From Cyanophora paradoxa (taxonomy: Eukaryota > Glaucocystophyceae > Cyanophorales > Cyanophoraceae), in contig QPMI01000194.1 in the NCBI GenBank assembly GCA_004431415.1, positions 1-64,000 on the forward strand: DNA of 64,000 nt, in the 5' to 3' direction. The position numbers were made by a program, and so were the translations under genes. The notes below the pieces were generated by a model that saw only the letters and a list, made by a program, of their open reading frames with translations, made no database searches and had not been told where the DNA came from. Below, piece after piece: positions 42,255 through 52,752 of this stretch. Within the stretch, counting starts at the first letter, position 1. The number at the start of each line of letters is the position of its first letter.

Positions 42255-45080
42255 ATGAGTTTTGGTCAAGGATTTGAGCACGGGGGAAAGCTGTGAGTGC
42301 AAGCAGTGCCAAGCACTTCGAGGGGGGTACAGAGAGCTGCGAAAGGGCGATCTGCTCGGCGGGACGATGGCGTCTCCGCAGATGGCGCAGCTGTTCTCGC
42401 GCTCAACGCAGGCGAGTGTTCGCCCCTGCCGCGCCGCGCCGCCCCTGATCTGCGCAATCACAGGCGTTGATCTTCAACTACAAGCCGAATCCAGTGCAGC
42501 GCATGCTGGATTTTGACTTTCTGGCGAGGCGTGAGACTCCCTCTGTCGCTGGTACCGCCCCTCGCGGCTTTTTGACTCCTGGCGCGCGGGCTGACTTCTC
42601 GCGCGCGGGGCAGGCCTCATCAACGTCGGCTCCAAGGGCGGCTTCGAGAAGGTTTTCTTTGGCACAAAGGAGATTGCGGTTCCAGTTTACGCTAGCACGC
42701 AAGACGCCGTGCGTGCGCATCCGAATGCCGACGTGTTCATCAACTTCGCATCTTTCCGGAGCGCGTACCAGTCTTCCCTCGAGGCGCTGGAGATTCCTTC
42801 CATTCGTGTTGTCGTTATCATCGCCGAGGGCGTCCCGGAGGCGGATGTGAAGAAGTTAATCGCAGTCTCCAAGAAGAAGGGGAAGATTATCATCGGTGCG
42901 GACTGCGCCTGCGTTTTACGAAGTGAAGAGCTTATTCTCTTTTCAAAGGACCGGCCACCGTCGGAGGTGTTCAGGCTGGCGCTTTCAAGATCGGTGACAC
43001 TGCTGGCACTGTCGACAACATCATTTCCTGCAAGTTGCACCGGCCTGGGAGCGTCGGATTTGTATCGAAGAGTGGAGGTCTTTCGAATGAGGTCCATCGC
43101 TTCCCTTCGTCTGTGTCTGTCCCTCCGTGCATGTTTAAGCGGTGGGGAACAGTGCTACAACATTTTGTCGCGAACCACCGATGGGCTGTTCGAGGGCATT
43201 GCTGTCGGAGGTGACGCTTTTCCTGGCACTACTCTTGCCGATCACGTCATCCGCTTCCAGCACATCCCTCAGGTCTGTCGAGAAAATCACCTGCAACAGC
43301 CTTTCCCTCACAGCCATACAGGTCAAGATGATAGTCGTTCTTGGCGAGCTTGGCGGTACCGATGAGTACGAGATCGTCGAAGCTATGAAGAAGGGTGTCA
43401 TTACTAAACCCATCTGTGCTTGTACGTTACTCGTGTCATCATCGGGAGGGATCTCAGAGCTGAGTTACATGTCCAGGGGTTTCTGGCACTTGTGCGAAGG
43501 TGTTCCCATCGGAAGTGCAGTTCGGACATGCTGGCGCCAAGAGCGGTGGCATGGCAGAGTCTGCCGAGGCCAAGAACCAGGCCCTGCGCGATGCTGGAGC
43601 ACACGTGCCCACCTCGTTCGAAGAGCTGGTACGGCCAGTGAGGGAGATTTCCCCTTCGAGCCGCTTCTGATTGCACGCCTTGCATCTTGCAGCCGGATAC
43701 CATCGGAAAGGTGTACAAGGACCTTGTCAACTCCGGCAAGCACGTCCCTGTACAGGATATTCCAGCCCCTGAAATGCCGATGGATATCAAGAAGGCTATG
43801 AAAGCTGGCAAGGTCAGGCGTAGCACACAGCAGGAAGCATTCGAACCCTTGAAAATGTTGTCTGACATGGAGACAGATTCGGGCATCGACCAATATTATC
43901 TGCACGATCAGTGACGACCGAGGCGAGGAGCCAACGTATGCAGGCATCCCCATGTCAGAAATGATTGAACAGGTTTGTTTCAGACCGCCCTCGCTTCGCT
44001 TTGCTTCCAGATGAATGCCCCGAGCAGGAGTACTCTGTTGGAGATGTGTTGGCCCTGCTGTGGTTCAAGCGACAGCTTCCCAAGTATGCAACGCGTTTCC
44101 TGGAAATGTGCCTCATCATCTGCGCGGATCACGGACCATGTGTTTCTGGCGCACACAATGCTATTATTGCTGCACGTGCAGGAAAGGTACAACATCATGC
44201 CGATATTCAGTGTCTCTGGGGAGTCTCATGCAATCGTTTAGGACCTCGTCTCTTGTGTCGCTTCTGGTCTTCTTACGATTGGGCCGCGTTTTGGTGGAGC
44301 AATAGACGATGCAGCGCGTGACTTCAAGGCAGCATGCGATGCAGGGATGGCAGCGGATGAGTTTGTGGAATCGATGAAGAAGCTCGGCAAGCGCATTGCA
44401 GGTATCGGTCACAGGTCTGTTTTCCTGTCCTTTCATCACTGCTTTGCATGACTGAATGAGCTCCAGGATCAAGACGGCAGAAAATCCGGACAAGCGTGTC
44501 CAGCTCCTGTCTGAGTATGCCGATCGGCACTTCCCGACAACCAAATATCTCAACTTCGCGAAGTCCGTTGAGGTCCGTTTTTGTGGAGTCGGGGCTGACA
44601 CCCCAGAGATGCGCACATGCTAAGAGAATTCGTTCAGGCATACACACTGACGAAGTCAAACAACCTGATTCTGAATGTTGATGGCTGCATCGGCGCCCTG
44701 TTTTGCGATTTTCTTGTCAGCTCACAGTGTTTCACGTACGTCATGCAAGAGATTTTATTTTGCAATGGTTTGAGTTTTTGCAGCGATGAGGAAATCCAGG
44801 AGGTGCTTGACATCGGGACAATGAATGGACTCTTTGTGCAGGCAAGAACTATTGGCCTGATTGGGCATGCATTGGTGTGCATTCACGTTGTATCTGGCTT
44901 CTTCCAGAGATCCTGACCTCAGCGCAGGATCAGAAGCGCCTGAAGCAGCCCCTCTACCGGCATCCTTGGGACGATATTCTTTACGCTGAGGAGTATTTGA
45001 CTCGGGAGCAGAAGGAGGAGGCGAGGATGTCTGGCAACAAGAGCCAGAAGGACTTCGTAGAGATGCAGCTCCGGAGCTAG
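42255..45080 (+). CDS. ACLB: ATP-citrate lyase subunit B (ACLB)
   Basis: Second subunit of split ATP-citrate lyase: succinyl-CoA-synthetase-alpha-like part plus citrate-synthase-like part. Exon 1 from 42255 ([12 protein letters not shown]) joins to [45 protein letters not shown]. Then [86 protein letters not shown], and [20 protein letters not shown], whose GHAGA His is the phosphorylated catalytic residue of the family. The C-terminal half has [56 protein letters not shown] and [14 protein letters not shown], ending [10 protein letters not shown]-stop at 45080. About ten exons. The partner ACLA is at 9697-11668. Confidence 0.95.
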
Positions 45081-45650
45081 GTTTAGGGCATATGCTTTGA
45101 TCGTGACACGTGATGTTCTAGCTGTTTTTTTGGGGGAGGGGGGCATTCTCACTCCGATTGTTATGCATATGCAATGATAAGTGCAGAACTCGAAGGGCAG
45201 CCTGGCAGAGGGTCGGCATTGAGCCAAGCCTATAGCCTATAGCTAGGTAGCTGAGGGGCTTGGCACCGCGACGTGGATTTGAAGAGCTTGACAGTGAACT
45301 TCGGAAGCTTAAATTTGAAGCTAATTATAAAGCCTTGCTGGCACGCTCCCATGACCGTGAAATCCACCTGTCTTAAGCTTGGCACGTGCACGCGCACACG
45401 CGTACGTAGATCTCATATGTGCATACGCATGCATATATTTAGTCCAAATTGATCTGCCAGAGCCAGGGTGCTTCGCCTCTACCCCCCACCACCCATTCCC
45501 CCCTCCAAGACTCAGCCTGGCCGCGCGCGTTTCGCCGTCGAGCCTGCAGCGCATTCAACATCATTGTAGCCTCAAACGCGCAGTCAGCGTACCTTTCGAA
45601 CCCGGCGCGGCGTCGAGCACTTTCGTCTGCACCGCAGCAGCGCGTACAGG
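45081..45650. other. Intergenic region, ACLB to Derlin
   Basis: Includes tttttttgggggagggggg, palindromic tatagcctatagctagg and acgtgcacgcgcacacgcgtacgtag words. No gene supported. Confidence 0.4.
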
Positions 45651-46628
45651 ATGTCACAGACAGCCGGCGATTGGTACAACTCGCTGCCGAAGGTTCATGC
45701 TCGGCGCGCACGTGCTCGTGCGAGCCTTCGTTCCAAGCCCGGCGCAGGTTTCGCGGTGCTACCTGACCGCCGCGTTTCTGGCGACGTGCGCAACAACTTT
45801 CAAGATCGTCTCGCCTTACAAGCTCGTGCTGGACTATTCGCTCGTCTTTTACAAGTTTCAGGTGTGAAGTTGTACGCGCCGCTCATTCTCGGAGCTGAAA
45901 AACTCCCACGCATATGAACTAGATCTGGCGGCTTGTATCATGCTTCGTCTGGCTCGGCCCCTTCAGTCTCCCATTTGTTATGAAGCTCTTCTTCCTCGCA
46001 AAGTATGGCCCTGAGCTCGAGAAGAATTCCTTCAATGGCAATTCAGCAGATTTCTTTTATATGATGCTGCTGGGTGGCTTCACGCTGCTCGGTTCGGCAT
46101 GCTTCATCTTACTTCGGACATATCTAATGTAATACTCAGGGATCAATTGGTTCATTGGACAAGTGTTACTGGGGGATGCCATGATCTTCATGCTTATCTA
46201 CGTCTGGTCTCGGCGCAACATACATGTGAATATGTCATTCTACGGATTGTTCCAGTTCAAGGTGCGAGCATGCCTTGGTGAGACATCATGCACGCTTGTA
46301 TAATGATCTGCAGGCACCTTACTTCCCTTGGGTTCTTGTCCTCTTCTCACTTCTCATGGGAGGGGATCCGATTCTAGACCTGATGGGCATTGCCGTCGGG
46401 CACCTGTACTACTTCTTTGCGGACGTGGTTCCAACTCAGCCAAATGGGCTGCGCCTCATCAAGACCCCATCCTTCATCCGCGAGAGGATAGGGACTTCAT
46501 TCACAGGATCCAACTCCGCCACGCAAGGGGGCGCTTACGCAGGTGCACAGCAGCGGGCACCTGCCCAGCAGCAGCCAGGCATGGGCGGCTACCACTGGGG
46601 TGCTGGTAGGCGCCTGGGTCGGGATTAA
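45651..46628 (+). CDS. Derlin (Der1-like ERAD rhomboid pseudoprotease)
   Basis: ER membrane component of ER-associated degradation. It starts MSQTAGDWYNSLPKV at 45651. GT-AG joins lead to TRCYLTAAFLATCATTFKIV, SPYKLVLDYSLVFYKFQ, IWRLVSCFVWLGPFSLPFVM, KLFFLAKYGPELEKNSFNGN, ADFFYMMLLGGFTLL, DAMIFMLIYVWSRRN, HVNMSFYGLFQFKAPYFPW, GGDPILDLMGIAVGHLYYFF and DVVPTQPNG. The C-terminal cytosolic tail is Gln/Ala/Gly-rich and ends HWGAGRRLGRD, a good match to the SHP box that binds the p97/CDC48 ATPase in animal Derlin-1. No rhomboid Ser-His catalytic pair is expected or seen. Confidence 0.94.
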
Positions 46629-48419
46629 GTGTAGCATTTCAAGAGCTTGATGGCTTTATCGAAAAGCTATTCGGTGCTACTATTCAACAATGATATAGTG
46701 TTGTGCCTTTTTTTGATTTTAAGTGTCCAGCCTCGCCCGAACTGAAATCAAAGTCATAATCAAACCTTGCCCCACCGGTACCCCCTGCCTTGCGCCTGAA
46801 ATCAGAATTCATTCATTGAGTCAAAATCCAGCATAAATACTCGTAGCAGCCCCGTGGCAGCAGCCGTGACGGATCCGGATGTGCCATAGTGAATGAATTC
46901 GCACACACCGAGACATGTACAAATGGCTTTGGATAGAACTGTCGTGTCCATCTGTGTCGAGTCGACGTCGATCGCGAGAGATGAGCCGACAGGAACAAGC
47001 CTTTTGGACATCGGACCGGGTGGAGCTCGGAAATGGAAATAGCTTTAGCTACCCCGGGCCCGAGGATCCGGACTATGTTTAGCGCTGCAGTACAGGGGAG
47101 ATCCTACTGGAGCTCGAGGGAAGGGAGTGACTACCCGAGGGCGAAAGGGGAAGCAGAAGCCAAAAGATAAGTGGGCGGCTAAAAGAACTGCAGCTGGCCA
47201 TGGAGCGCTAGCTATATATACGTACGCGTATACGTATATACCTAGCAAGCTATAGCGAAGGCCTCTGGGAAGGCCTAGGCACCCTGTAGCCTAGTAGTCT
47301 AAACCACTATGGACATGCTGAGGTACGGCCTGTCGCATGTACCGGATATCGATGTGCCGCATGCGCAGCGTACCGGTACCAGCTAGCGCCAGCTATAGCG
47401 CTAGCGCTGGCAATATTAAAACATGCCATGCATGGCACCAGCTGCAGCCGCCCCAGTGTGATCTGTAGTGTATTCTATATATAGCTATATATTATATACC
47501 TAGTCCTGAATTTGCAGCCAACCGTTGAACGGCTCAATTTGTATATACCCCTTCATATGCCGCCCGGCGGCCTCGTCAAATCCGTTTCCCTGCGGCCACG
47601 ACCGGGATTGCCCGCCGGAACGAGTTGGAGACAACCGGGAACGGCCTCCTCTACGCGCTCGAGCTAGCGGCGAGCCCGTAGCTAGCCCGGTTCAACGGTT
47701 GCCGAGAACGGGGACATACATCGTGCATATGCAAGTCCGACGGTCCATGCACGTCGCCGGAGCGCGCCGCCGGACACCCGAAAATGAGCGCGGATGCGGT
47801 TTTCAACTCCCGGTCTTCAATTCGGGCCGCGTTCGAACCGCGGATCTAAAAAAACCCGCGGGGGGTATACGCAACGGGAGCCCACAGCTGCTCGTAAAGC
47901 GCAGTCTGCAGGTGCAGCGCACATCAGACGCAGTCGCGAGGCAGCAGCACAGTTCTGTTGCCTTTCGGGACCGGGCGCCGGTCGGGAGAGAGCGCCTTCA
48001 GGTGAATTCCTCGAGCTCTGCGCCCGCGGCTGACATCGCGCCCGCACCGCGGCTCGCAACATCGCTCACCGTTCATCCCTCCCGATCCGCTTATTCACGC
48101 GCCGCGGGCTTGCGCCGCGTTCACGGACCGCGCAGAGCTTGAACACTCCCATCGCGCGCCTCTGGCTCGCTGGCCGGCCTGGATAGACGATTGGCTCCTT
48201 GAAGCCTCAGAGGATGTACGCTATTGCTTTGATGGCTCTGCGCTGGCCGCCCTGACCGCGCTGGCCGCAGTGGGACGTCCGATTCAGGCGAACTGAAAAA
48301 GCTCGCCCTGCCTGGGGCTATCAATGCCCCCCGGACGGCAAGTGCTCACTTGAAGACTGTCTTCTTCACATCGTGCATGGTGCGCTCGCCCCGCCCGGCA
48401 GGTTCACTTGAAGTCTCAC
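46629..48419. other. Gene-free region
   Basis: A 69-codon minus-strand frame at 46802-47011 (starts MSKRLVPVGSS) and a 205-codon plus frame at 47525-48142 have no recognised family; I do not call genes. The stretch contains cgtacgcgtatacgtatat and gctatagcgctagcgct palindromes and, near 47815-47862, a CCGCGG stem around an A-rich loop. Confidence 0.45.
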
Positions 48420-49135
48420 GGGTTCCTTCACAGACGGCGGACCTCGCTCTTTGGGCCAGGTGAGCCGGCGGCGCGGCCGGACGGCTCTCGCAACGGTCTC
48501 TGAGATATTCACCCGCAGATGCCCTCCGTAGCGCGCGCTCGCAGCCCGCGGGGCGCCCAAGCGCATCGAGAGCTCGGGGCTCGTCCGGCGGGCCTCGCTC
48601 TTTGGGCCCGGTGAGCCGGCGGCGTGGCCGGGCGGCTCTCGCAACGGTCTCTGAGATATCCGCACGCAGATGCCCTCCGTAGCGCGCGCTCGCAGCCCGC
48701 GGGGCGCCCAAGCGCATCGAGAGCTCGGGGCTCGTCCGGCGGGCCTCGCTCTTTGGGCCAGGTGAGCCGGCGGCGCGGCCGGACGGCTCTCGCAACGGTC
48801 TCTGAGATATCCGCATGCAGATGCCCTCCGTAGCGCGCGCCCGCAGCCCGCGGGGCGCCCAAGTGCATCGAGAGCTAGGGGCTCGTCCGGCGGGCCTCGC
48901 TCTTTGGGCCAGGTGAGCCGGCGGCGCGGCCGGGCGGCTCTCGCAACGGTCTCTGAGATATCCGCTCGCAAATGCCCTCCGTAGCGCGCGCCCGCAGACC
49001 GCGGGGCGCCGAAGCGGATCGAGAGCTAGGGGCTCGTCCGGCGGGCCTCGCTCTTTGGGCCATGCATGGCCAGGTGAGCCGGCGGCGCGGCCGGGCGGCT
49101 CTCGCAACTATCTCTGATCTATCAGCGCGCAGATG
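48420..49135. repeat. Tandem satellite, ~151-bp unit, about 4.7 copies
   Basis: The word cctcgctctttgggcc starts at 48442, 48592, 48744, 48895 and 49046, giving spacings of 150, 152, 151 and 151 bp. Each unit contains gtgagccggcggcg, ggctctcgcaac, tctctga, agatgccctccgtagcgcgc, cgcggggcgcc and gagctcggggctcgtccgg. Units differ by a few substitutions and small indels. Several frames stay open across the array only because the unit is GC-rich and lacks stops; the length is not a multiple of three, so it is not a repeat protein. Confidence 0.95.
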
Positions 49136-49253
49136 CCCGCGGGGTGCAGTCCGCGAGAGCTCGGGGCTTGTGCAGTTCGCGAGAGCTCGGGGCTTGTGCA
49201 GTCCGCGAGAACTAGTGCAGGATCTGATTCCATTCCCATCGACAGCGTGAATT
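49136..49253. repeat. Short ~28-bp direct repeats after the satellite
   Basis: The word cgcgagagctcggggcttg with tgcagt(c/t) occurs in tandem two to three times from 49146 to about 49215, derived from part of the 151-bp unit. Confidence 0.8.
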
Positions 49254-49753
49254 TGGATTCCCCCCCCCCCCCCCTTCGTAATTTCTTGCTTATCGATTCG
49301 AAATGATACTCATGCTTTTTTTTCCATCAACTTGTTCCTGATGCCACATCCCCCCGGGTCCACACCCACCCCTCAAGAGCCCCACCCCCTACGCCTCGGG
49401 AAAATCTGTGTCGAAGGCCCCACATGCTATGACAGGGCGTAGGGACTTTGAGAACCTGGATATATATATACACCGGCGCCCTGCGCATGCATGCACGTGC
49501 ACGCGTACGCGCGCTAATTATAATATACTCGCAGATACGAGCCGCGCTTTCGAGGCCGAGCGCCGGCCGCTTGCATCATGTTGCATGCGCATATGCAATT
49601 GCGCGCGCCGCACACGTACGCGTACAAGATCTCGATCGTATATATCCTCTGGGCCATGGATGAGCGGTCACTTTCCTGGCATCGTACCCCTGAGCCCTTC
49701 AGTTCGCCCCCCCCATCCGCCACCACCTCGTTCGCCCCACCAATCCCACAGCT
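49254..49753. other. Upstream region of eEF1B-gamma with repeat copy
   Basis: A run of 14 C (49261-49274) precedes 49291-49390, which matches 16979-17075. Palindromic acgtgcacgcgtacgcgcg and cgtacgcgta words follow. No gene. Confidence 0.5.
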
Positions 49754-51863
49754 ATGCGCCTCTACACTTATCCCGGTAACAACCGCGCGGCAAAGGCGCT
49801 CATCGCGGCCAAGTATGCTGGCGTCGCGATTGGTGACTTGCGCCCCACTGCCGCGCGCCGCTTGCGCCTCACATTACGTCGCAGAGGTCCCTGCGTTCAA
49901 CTTCGGTGCCGACAACCAGTCCGCGGACTTCAAGGCGAAGAACCCGCTCGGCAAGGTGTGGCATTCGGGCGCTTAAGATGTTTAGCGGAGACCTTCGAAC
50001 GCGAATGATCTTTTGGCCAGGTTCCCGTCCTCGAGACTCCCGCGGGCTGCATCTTCGAGAGCAACGCGATCGCGCGCTACGGTCCGTCCCGCCCTCCGGC
50101 TTCCATTTGGTCATTGATCAAGCGTACATTACAGTCGCGCGCCTGCGCCCGGATGCGGAGCTCTACGGCACTAGCTTCTTCGAGTCCGTGCGCTCGATCC
50201 TTCCTGCCGTGTGGCAGCGGCCCCTCACTTCGATCGCAGGGCCAGGTCGACCAGTGGCTCGACTACGCCATGAACGAGCTCGAGCTCCCCGTGGGCCAGC
50301 TGACCTACCCCCTCATGGGCTACATGGTTGCCAACAAGGCGGTCCGTGAGAGCCGTCAAAAGAGTACCGCCGGTTGAAGCGTACCGACGATTTGCAGGCT
50401 ACGGACAAGGCAAAGGCCGATCTTCTGAAGCAGCTTGATATCCTCGACCACTACCTCGTGTCCCGGACCTACTTCGTCGGCGAAAAGATCACACTGGCCG
50501 ACATCTCCCTGGCTTGCACCCTCGTCCACGCCTTCCGCCTGGTTCAACCCAAGCCCACTGCTTTTTTAACTCGTCGTTGAACCAATTTCTTCCAGGCTAT
50601 CGATGCTCAGCTCCAGGCCAAGTACGTGAACGTGACTAGGTGGTTCACGACTTGCATCAACCAGCCCGAGTTCAAGGCGGTGCTCGGCGAGGTTAAGCTG
50701 GGTGACAAGGCAGCTGACGGTCCGAACGAACCTCTTGCTATGCCGATGAGTCCTGAGTATTTCGTGCGCCCTGCGCTTGCTCAGGTGCGGCGCCCGCCGC
50801 GAAGAAGGAGGAGAAGAAGAAGGAAGAGAAGCCCAAGGAGGAGAAGAAGCCGAAAAAGAAGGAGGAGGAGGATGATGGCGAGGTGTGGCAGGAATTTGTC
50901 GAATAGTCCGTCTTTGTTGGCGCCAACAGCAGATACAGGAGGACTACGGCGACGAGGATGGCGAGAAGGGCAAGAGCAAGGCGCCGCACCCGTGCGACCT
51001 TCTGCCGAAGAGGTGCCTGCTCCCCGAGTGCGGAGTGGTCGATTTTTTTTGATTGCTTTGCAGCTCTCTGGTTTTCGATGACTGGAAGCGGATGTACTCC
51101 AACAATGACACTCGTGCGGTCGCACTGCCTTGGTGAGCGCATTTTCATGTTTCACCTTCCAAGAGTCTAGCACAGACATGATGCTTTATGCGTAATCCGT
51201 GTTTCTGCTGAAACGACCATGATAAAATTTTTGCTTTCTGAACAGCTTTCAGGATGCCTTATGATCCGCTGCTCCACTTCTTGTGGGAGCGCTGACAATT
51301 TGGGTTCCAGGCTCTGGCAGCACCTGGACAAGGAGGGATACTCGTTCTACAAGGCGGATTACATGTACCCAGAGGAGAACAACAAGCTGTTCATGACCTG
51401 CAACCTCGTTTCTGGCTGGCTCCAGGTTCGCGGCTTGCAGTTCTCGTGGTGATTTCCATTCTGATTGCTTGCGTTTGTAGCGCATCGAGAAGCTCCGCAA
51501 GTACGGCTTCGGCAATGTGCTTATCCTCGGCGACGAGCCCAAGCTCAACATCTCGGCCATCTGGATGTTCCGTGGCCAGGTCTGCAAGAAGTCGTCTACA
51601 TCAATGCTGCGGGGTCCAATGCTCTTCTCTAGGTGCCGCCGCCCGAGATGGCGAACTGCGATGACTACACGAACTACACCTGGGAGAAGCTGAACGTGGA
51701 CAACGAGGCGCACAAGAAGATGATCGAGGATTACTTTGCGTGGGATGGTGAGAGCATCAAGGGCAAGAACTTCCGTGAGGGCAAGGTCTGTGGCTCGGTT
51801 TCATTCAAACACAGGGTTTGTATCAACACCATTAACTCTCCTTTTATGCAGGTCTTCAAGTAA
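49754..51863 (+). CDS. EEF1G: Translation elongation factor 1B subunit gamma
   Basis: Scaffold subunit of the eEF1B guanine-exchange complex. It starts MRLYTYPGNNRAAKALIAAK at 49754. The N-terminal GST domain has FNFGADNQSADFKAKNPLGK, PVLETPAGCIFESNAIARY; the GST C-terminal domain has QVDQWLDYAMNELELPVGQL, LDILDHYLVSRTYFVGEKIT, LADISLACTLVHAF and KYVNVTRWFTTCINQPEFKA. A Lys/Glu linker (KKEEKKKEEKPKEEKKPKKK) leads to the EF1G domain: FQDALDKEGYSFYKADYM-type exon, YPEENNKLFMTCNLVSGWLQ, RIEKLRKYGFGNVLILGDEP, LNISAIWMFRGQ, VPPPEMANCDDYTNYTWEKL and EGKVFK-stop. Complete three-domain order. Confidence 0.95.
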
Positions 51864-52752
51864 AAGCAGATTCAAGCACAGCCATTGAACTTCGCCCTCT
51901 GCAGACAAGTGTATCGAGGGAAACTCTTACGAGACTCCTTGCAATACATCAGAAAACTCCTTGCAAGTCTGGGCCTGCTACAATTTTGGGGCTGTACACT
52001 GCAGCTGCCGTCGCCACGCACTGCTGTGGTGTTGCCCAAGGAGATTGAATTTGAGGAGACAGAACACTGTGGTTGCTGCCCTGCGCCAGGGCCTGGGTTG
52101 TTCCGGTGGTGCGAGACCACGCCTCGCCACCACCCTAGGGCCAGGGTCGGACTCTTGATGTCCGGTGGGGGGATGCTTGTCTGAGATCGCAGGGGCCAGG
52201 CCTAGGCCAAGGCCAGCCTCGCCACCAACTGAAGGGGATAGAAGATCTTGGGATAGAAGCTTAAGGGCCCCCGCCCGAGGGCCCGGGCCGCGGGGTCCAG
52301 CTGCGCATGCAGGGCGTCTCAGAATCTGAGAGTCGCTGAGGCTCTTGCAATTGAGAGTATATAATGCATATATATATGTACACTGAGTGACATGTGGTGG
52401 CCGTTTTTTCGATTTACATGTATACGTATATATATATGTATGCATACGCATGCGTCCAGCAACAACACGCTTGCGCTAGCGCTGTGCACTGCCGCGCGCG
52501 GTGCCTCCGTGGCCACCCCGGTGCCCCCTCCAGCTGCATCCCGTGCACCTAGCCTCATGATCATGATCACCTCCATCCCAGGCCTCCGGTCCCGAGGGGT
52601 CCCAGAGTCCATAAAATCAAGTCTCCCGGGCCTGAATTATTTCAAATTATTTTCCTGTGTCGGTCGATAGGCACCCTTCTGGTGCACTTGTGAACAGCAT
52701 GAGACAGATGAATGCTCTATTGAAAACTAGCTTAGCTACATAATTCTGCTTG
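51864..52752. other. Convergent intergenic region with dispersed repeat copy 2
   Basis: Positions 52010-52180 match 19684-19855. The flanks have AT palindromes (tacatgtatacgtatatatatatg in part, tgatcatgatca). No gene. Confidence 0.55.
52010..52180 (+). repeat. Dispersed ~170-bp repeat, copy 2
   Basis: Near-identical to 19684-19855 in the same orientation, here starting about 150 bp after the eEF1B-gamma stop codon. Confidence 0.9.

Noticed and set aside
46802-47011. 69-aa minus-strand open frame starting MSKRLVPVGSS
   Set aside because: Codon use looks slightly gene-like but there is no known family and no neighbouring exon; not enough to call.
47525-48142. 205-aa plus-strand open frame
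   Set aside because: No recognisable domain, composition typical of random GC-rich sequence, no splice or conservation evidence.
48346-49107. 253-aa minus-strand open frame made of Arg/Pro/Ala-rich repeats
   Set aside because: It spans the ~151-bp satellite. The unit is not a multiple of three and all frames stay open, so it is a by-product of GC-rich stop-free DNA.
50773-50890. Lys/Glu-rich low-complexity stretch as a separate repeat protein
   Set aside because: It is the linker between the GST and EF1G domains of eEF1B-gamma.
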